NCBI GenBank assembly: GCA_027041035.1
Contig: JALULB010000358.1
Coordinates: forward strand, 1-10,558
Length of the DNA: 10,558 nt
Direction of reading: 5' to 3'
Source: Sedimenticola sp.
GTDB lineage: Bacteria; Pseudomonadota; Gammaproteobacteria; Chromatiales; Chromatiaceae
Position numbers and translations under genes: made by a program. Positions within the stretch are counted from its first letter, which is position 1; each line of letters begins with the position of its first letter. Positions 7,627 through 10,558 of the stretch are shown piece by piece. The notes beneath the pieces are model-generated. The model saw only the letters and a list, made by a program, of their open reading frames with translations, ran no database searches and had not been told where the DNA came from.

Positions 7627-7779
7627 GTAACTACTCAGCTAGCCGCTGAAATGCGCCAGCTCTGCGTTCAAAAATGGTCATTTACACTTGTAAACTCACA
7701 TTTTCTGCCTTGATCTGACGCATTTCAGCGGCGATCTGAGCAGTTACCCTTTGATTTGATCTACTCGCTGAGTAGTCAC
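7627..7779. mobile_element. Palindromic MITE-like element, IS66-type ends, 8-bp duplication
   Basis: A 153-bp non-coding insert. Its outer ends are GTAACTACTCAGC and, inverted, GTGACTACTCAGC (12 of 13 identical), and it is flanked by exact AAATTATG copies. Within it, 7626-7748 is one long imperfect palindrome: 27 of the outermost 30 bases pair, and the centre is TTTACA-CT-TGTAAA at 7681-7694. The right end thus appears twice, as an inner copy ending at 7748 and an outer copy ending at 7779, about 31 bp apart. Eight-base duplications and ends starting GTAA are traits of the IS66 family, so a transposase elsewhere probably moved it; that family assignment is inference. No gene fits inside. The insert sits directly upstream of the small membrane-protein gene and could affect its transcription. 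Confidence 0.75.
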
Positions 7780-7787
7780 AAATTATG
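7780..7787. repeat. Right copy of 8-bp target-site duplication
   Basis: AAATTATG directly follows the outer right end of the palindromic element and is identical to 7619-7626. Confidence 0.8.
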
Positions 7788-7798
7788 AATCGTTAGTT

Positions 7799-7803
7799 GG
7801 AGG
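7799..7803 (+). promoter_or_regulatory. Ribosome binding site of the DUF2892 gene
   Basis: GGAGG is a near-perfect Shine-Dalgarno sequence 5 bp before the ATG at 7809. It decides the start against an in-frame TTG at 7797, which overlaps it. Confidence 0.85.
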
Positions 7804-7808
7804 AACCC

Positions 7809-8009
7809 ATGTCAATCGAACGTATCGTCCTGGCATTCGCCGGAACCGTCATCCTGGTCAGCTTGGCGCTGGCGCATTACGTCAGCCCGGCCTGGCTCTG
7901 GTTGACGACCTTCGTCGGGCTGAACCTGCTGCAATCCGCCTTTACCGGCTTCTGCCCCCTGGCGACCATGCTGAAGAAGATGGGCAAGCAATCCGGACAC
8001 GCTTTCTGA
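7809..8009 (+). CDS. YgaP-like DUF2892 small inner-membrane protein
   Basis: A 66-residue protein with two transmembrane helices, about residues 6-25 and 28-48, joined by a short SPAW turn. A basic tail (KKMGKQ) follows. The opening MSIERIVLAFAGTVIL and the segment FVGLNLLQSAFTGFCPL (35-51) are hallmarks of DUF2892, the membrane domain that in YgaP follows a rhodanese domain. Stand-alone copies are common near sulfur-metabolism genes, and the single Cys49 in GFCP is conserved in the family. No rhodanese domain is encoded here, and the molecular role is unknown. The gene begins 21 bp after a target-site copy of the palindromic element and ends just before competing hairpins, so its neighbourhood has been disturbed by repeats. 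Length and ribosome site indicate an intact gene. Confidence 0.88.
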   Translation: MSIERIVLAFAGTVILVSLALAHYVSPAWLWLTTFVGLNLLQSAFTGFCPLATMLKKMGKQSGHAF

Positions 8010-8013
8010 GCAT

Positions 8014-8059
8014 CGGCTTGATCCAGACCGCGATCAAGCCGCGGATGGCTTGATCGCGG
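8014..8059 (+). terminator. Two mutually exclusive hairpins after the DUF2892 gene, possible terminator
   Basis: CGGCTTGAT (8014-8022) can pair with ATCAAGCCG (8033-8041). Alternatively CCGCGATCAAGCC (8028-8040) pairs perfectly over 13 bp with GGCTTGATCGCGG (8047-8059) around the loop GCGGAT. Both folds share the middle arm, so only one can form. Only a short ACTTCT follows, without a proper T-run. The stronger second hairpin probably ends or protects the upstream transcript; a switching role is speculative. Confidence 0.5.
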
Positions 8060-8067
8060 ACTTCTAA

Positions 8068-8226
8068 CCCGGAAAATTCATGCATTGCACGCGCCCTCGC
8101 TTGCCTCTTGATTACACAAGACATTTTCTTCAGTTGCGCGTAATCGCGGATACGCGACGCCTTCAGAAAATCCCTTGTGTAATCAATATGCTGCGCGATC
8201 ATCACGCGAATTCATGAAATTTCCGG
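8068..8226. repeat. Second palindromic repeat (~159 bp), likely non-autonomous mobile element
   Basis: This stretch is an imperfect palindrome about a centre near 8147. CCGGAAAATTCATG (8069-8082) matches the inverse of 8213-8226 in 13 of 14 bases. TTGATTACACAAG (8108-8120) pairs perfectly with 8174-8186, followed inward by the ATTTTCT/AGAAAAT arms and the GCGCGTA/TACGCG core. The two halves are nearly equal in length. TCTAA occurs just outside each end, at 8063-8067 and 8227-8231, suggesting a 5-bp target duplication. Its sequence is unrelated to the element at 7627-7779. No gene is encoded. It lies between convergent genes, 13 bp from the rimO stop, and its transcript would form a long hairpin on either strand. 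Confidence 0.6.
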
Positions 8227-8238
8227 TCTAAAAGGCAC

Positions 8239-9561
8239 TCAATCCGACTCTACCGGCTCGGCAGTGAGATCGTGCTCGCTAGCACCGGTGATTCTGACCT
8301 CGACAAAATCTCCCGGTTGCAAATCCCACTCACAATCCAATAGTACGTTGCCATCGATCTCGGGTGCATCCCAGGGACCACGCGCGACGATATGCCGTTC
8401 ATTCACCTCGTCCACCAGCACAACCACCTTCCGACCCACCTTCTGCTGTAGTTTGGTTCTGCTGATGTCGGCCTGCTCCGCCATGAAACGGGCCAAGCGC
8501 TCCTGCTTCTCCGCCTCGGGTATCGCGCCATCCAGGTCGTTGGCCGCCGCGCCATCGACAGGCGAGTAGGTGAACGCGCCGACCCGGTCCAACCGGGCTT
8601 CACGTAGAAACAGCAGCAAGCGCTCGAAGTCATCCTCGCTCTCGCCCGGAAAACCCACGATAAAGGTGCTGCGCAAGGTCAGTTCGGGACACTGGTGGCG
8701 CCATGCGGCAATCCTGTCGAGCGTCTTCTCGGTTGCCGCCGGACGCCGCATGGCTCTCAACAAAGGCAGGCTGGCGTGCTGAAGCGGCATGTCCAGGTAA
8801 GGAAGTATCGCACCATCCGCCATCAACGGGATCAGCTCATCGACATGCGGATAGGGGTAGACATAGTGCAATCGCACCCAGGCGGGCAGTTCCGCAAGCA
8901 TTGATGCCAGTTCAGTGATCCGACTGCGCACCAGACGACCATTCCAGAAATCGGGACGATACTTGAGGTCCACACCGTAGGCGCTGGTATCCTGAGAGAC
9001 TACCAACAGCTCCCTTACCCCGCTGTCCACCAGGCGCTCGGCCTCGCCCAACACCTCGCCGGCCGGTCGACTGACGAGATCGCCGCGCAATGCGGGGATG
9101 ATGCAGAAGCTGCATCGATGACTACAGCCCTCGGAAATCTTCAGGTAGGCGTAGTGGCGTGGTGTCAGCTTGATACCTTGCGGCGGCAACAGATCGAGGA
9201 ATGGATCATGCGGCGCGGGCAGATGCTCGTGTACATGTGTCATGACCTCTTCATAGGCATGCGGACCGGTAATCGCCAACACGTTAGGACAACGCCGGAG
9301 AATCGATTCCGGCCTGGCGCCGAGACAACCCGTGACGATCACCCGGCCGTTCTCTTGCATCGCCTCGGCAATGGCGTCCAACGATTCCTCCACGGCGGCA
9401 TCGATGAAACCGCAGGTGTTGATGATGACCAGATCCGCCTCGGCATAACTGGCGCTGGTGGTATAGCCCTCGGCTCTCAGCTGGGTAAGAATGCGTTCGG
9501 AATCCACCAGCGCCTTGGGGCACCCCAGACTGACGAACCCTATGGTCGCCGCGTGTTCCAT
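8239..9561 (-). CDS. rimO: Ribosomal protein uS12 methylthiotransferase RimO
   Basis: Radical-SAM enzyme that adds a methylthio group to the beta-carbon of a conserved Asp of ribosomal protein S12 (Asp89 in E. coli). The 440-residue protein is complete. Domain order is usual: an N-terminal UPF0004 domain with three [4Fe-4S] ligands, C14 ([12 protein letters not shown]), C50 (NTCGF) and C79 (VTGCLG); the radical-SAM domain with C146-xxx-C150-xx-C153 (GCSHRCSFC), VSQDTSAYG and FIVGFPGE; and a C-terminal TRAM domain (from ~375) that grips S12. [12 protein letters not shown] and the motif PLQHAS separate RimO from the tRNA enzyme MiaB. The ATG is 4 bp after the cnoX stop, and GGAG lies upstream, so the two are co-transcribed and probably translationally coupled. 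No T-rich terminator follows; the palindrome at 8068-8226 lies directly downstream. Confidence 0.97.
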   Translation of the reverse strand: MEHAATIGFVSLGCPKALVDSERILTQLRAEGYTTSASYAEADLVIINTCGFIDAAVEESLDAIAEAMQENGRVIVTGCLGARPESILRRCPNVLAITGPHAYEEVMTHVHEHLPAPHDPFLDLLPPQGIKLTPRHYAYLKISEGCSHRCSFCIIPALRGDLVSRPAGEVLGEAERLVDSGVRELLVVSQDTSAYGVDLKYRPDFWNGRLVRSRITELASMLAELPAWVRLHYVYPYPHVDELIPLMADGAILPYLDMPLQHASLPLLRAMRRPAATEKTLDRIAAWRHQCPELTLRSTFIVGFPGESEDDFERLLLFLREARLDRVGAFTYSPVDGAAANDLDGAIPEAEKQERLARFMAEQADISRTKLQQKVGRKVVVLVDEVNERHIVARGPWDAPEIDGNVLLDCEWDLQPGDFVEVRITGASEHDLTAEPVESD

Positions 9562-9565
9562 GACC

Positions 9566-10429
9566 TCAGTGCTCCAGTTGAAACAGGGTTGATCGGAATC
9601 GATTCAATACCTCGTCCTGCCCTTCGAGCAATTTGAACAATGCGATCATGCACTGCTTTGGCAGACCGTCGCGATAGTCCGGGGCATGGCGAACAAGGTA
9701 CAGCAGATGTTCCAGCGCATCCTCGTACTCATCCGCGATCACCAGGCTGCTCGCCAGTTGAAAGCGTACATCCGGATCATCGCTGGACTCCAGTCTGGTC
9801 AGCAATTCGTTCTGGTCGGCGCTCTGTATCCCTGTCTGCATGATAATCAGATGGGCATGCAAGCTTGACAGTTCGTCATGTGTTTTCAATTCGTCCGGCA
9901 GCGCTTCGAGTATCGCCAAGGCATCATCGATACGTTGCCGACGCATCAGCAGCTTCACCATCAGCACCGGATACCGGGGCTCCTCCGGCATTGACACGGC
10001 GGCCTCGGCCAAGACGCGCAACGCTTCATTGGGCTTGCCAGCCTGCCACAAGCGTAACGCTGATTCGATCGCCGGCTCTGCGGCATCGCCAAGATGCCGA
10101 TCGAAGATCCGCGCATAGTCAGCCTCTGGCTGTACACCATGGAATGTCTCGATCTCCCGGCCATGCCGAAACAGCTTGAACACCGGCAGGCTGCGGATAT
10201 TCAGTTGACTGGAAAGCCGAGGGTTTTCGTCGGTATTGACACTCACCAGCAGGAAACGCCCCTCGAATTGTTTCGCCGTGCGTATCAGCAACTCGCGCTG
10301 GCGCAGGGAGGGCCCCACCCATGGCGCCCAGAAATCGACCGCCACCAAGCCGTTTCGTGAGTTCTGAAGTACCAGCTCATCGAAGTTGCCTTGGGTACCT
10401 TCAAGGATATAGCGCGGATTCTTTGGCAT
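9566..10429 (-). CDS. cnoX: Thioredoxin-fold/TPR co-chaperone CnoX (YbbN), redox-inactive
   Basis: CnoX/YbbN proteins hold unfolding proteins and hand them to GroEL/DnaK; they act in the cytoplasm. From the ATG at 10429 the product has 287 residues, close to the 284 of the E. coli protein. Residues ~8-108 are a thioredoxin fold with VDFWAPW and the cis-Pro P82 (RSLPVFKLF). The active site reads W37-V-G-P-S41: both Cys of WCGPC are replaced, so thiol-disulfide exchange through this site is impossible. Residues ~115-287 are TPR-like helices ([67 protein letters not shown]), including the conserved C-terminal segment. The frame is open to a TTG at 10534, which would add 35 residues lacking family similarity, so the ATG is favoured although its ribosome site is poor. 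rimO follows after 4 bp. Confidence 0.88.
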   Translation of the reverse strand: MPKNPRYILEGTQGNFDELVLQNSRNGLVAVDFWAPWVGPSLRQRELLIRTAKQFEGRFLLVSVNTDENPRLSSQLNIRSLPVFKLFRHGREIETFHGVQPEADYARIFDRHLGDAAEPAIESALRLWQAGKPNEALRVLAEAAVSMPEEPRYPVLMVKLLMRRQRIDDALAILEALPDELKTHDELSSLHAHLIIMQTGIQSADQNELLTRLESSDDPDVRFQLASSLVIADEYEDALEHLLYLVRHAPDYRDGLPKQCMIALFKLLEGQDEVLNRFRSTLFQLEH

Positions 10430-10558
10430 AGGCAAACACGATCCCGGCGGATTTTGGGTGAGGATAAGGCGCGGTTCGCACTGTTCGGCGACACGCCACA
10501 CGGATAAAAATTGATCCAGATTAATTACAGCCAACCAGATCAGGGCATCATAATATAG
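10430..10558 (-). promoter_or_regulatory. Upstream region of cnoX-rimO
   Basis: The final 129 bp lie upstream of cnoX on the minus strand. The outer edge (10547-10558) is AT-rich and reads TATATTATGATG on that strand, which could supply a -10 box, but the -35 would lie outside the window. An in-frame open stretch from TTG 10534 crosses this region; I see no recognisable protein in it. Confidence 0.3.

Noticed and set aside
7942..8205. 87-codon minus-strand ORF across the end of the DUF2892 gene, the hairpins and the second palindrome
   Set aside because: It runs antisense through a well-supported gene and through palindromic repeat DNA, has no ribosome site and no recognisable domain.
10430..10534. 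TTG-initiated N-terminal extension of cnoX
   Set aside because: The added 35 residues lack similarity to the family, and the ATG at 10429 gives the standard length, though the poor ribosome site leaves slight doubt.

Overview
The window reads as chromosomal DNA of a GC-rich gammaproteobacterium. It carries housekeeping genes with clear gammaproteobacterial relatives (argA of the fused kinase/GNAT type, dusA, rimO, cnoX/ybbN), plus two parts of an exosortase XrtA/PEP-CTERM surface-protein system: the TPR protein PrsT and a sortable surface protein. The species cannot be named from this sequence alone.

Layout. Positions 1-6245 hold a tight plus-strand block: the 3' part of argA (N-acetylglutamate synthase, cut by the window edge), a cation-diffusion-facilitator transporter of the ZnT9-like kind, dusA (tRNA dihydrouridine synthase) and prsT. 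Gaps are about 50, 11 and 8 bp, so co-transcription is likely. Positions 6246-6680 are an AT-rich non-coding stretch ending in a good sigma-54 (-24/-12) promoter. It drives a 277-residue secreted protein with a C-terminal PEP-CTERM sorting signal, resembling the XDP1 family, followed by a strong Rho-independent terminator. Positions 7560-8238 are repeat-rich. They hold a 153-bp palindromic mini-element with an exact 8-bp target duplication, a 66-residue YgaP-like (DUF2892) membrane protein gene, a pair of competing hairpins, and a second palindrome of about 159 bp bordered by TCTAA. Positions 8239-10429 carry rimO and cnoX on the minus strand, only 4 bp apart and converging on the repeat-rich region.

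How it works together. PrsT is a known companion of exosortase XrtA loci, and the PEP-CTERM protein is the type of substrate that exosortase processes; the exosortase and its PrsK/PrsR regulators are not in this window. The sigma-54 promoter fits the known RpoN/PrsR control of such proteins. RimO and CnoX both serve protein synthesis or protein quality. No clearly new multigene system is visible. The least ordinary features are the two palindromic elements bracketing the small membrane-protein gene, the competing hairpins between them, and a PrsT that lacks the lipobox expected of its family.
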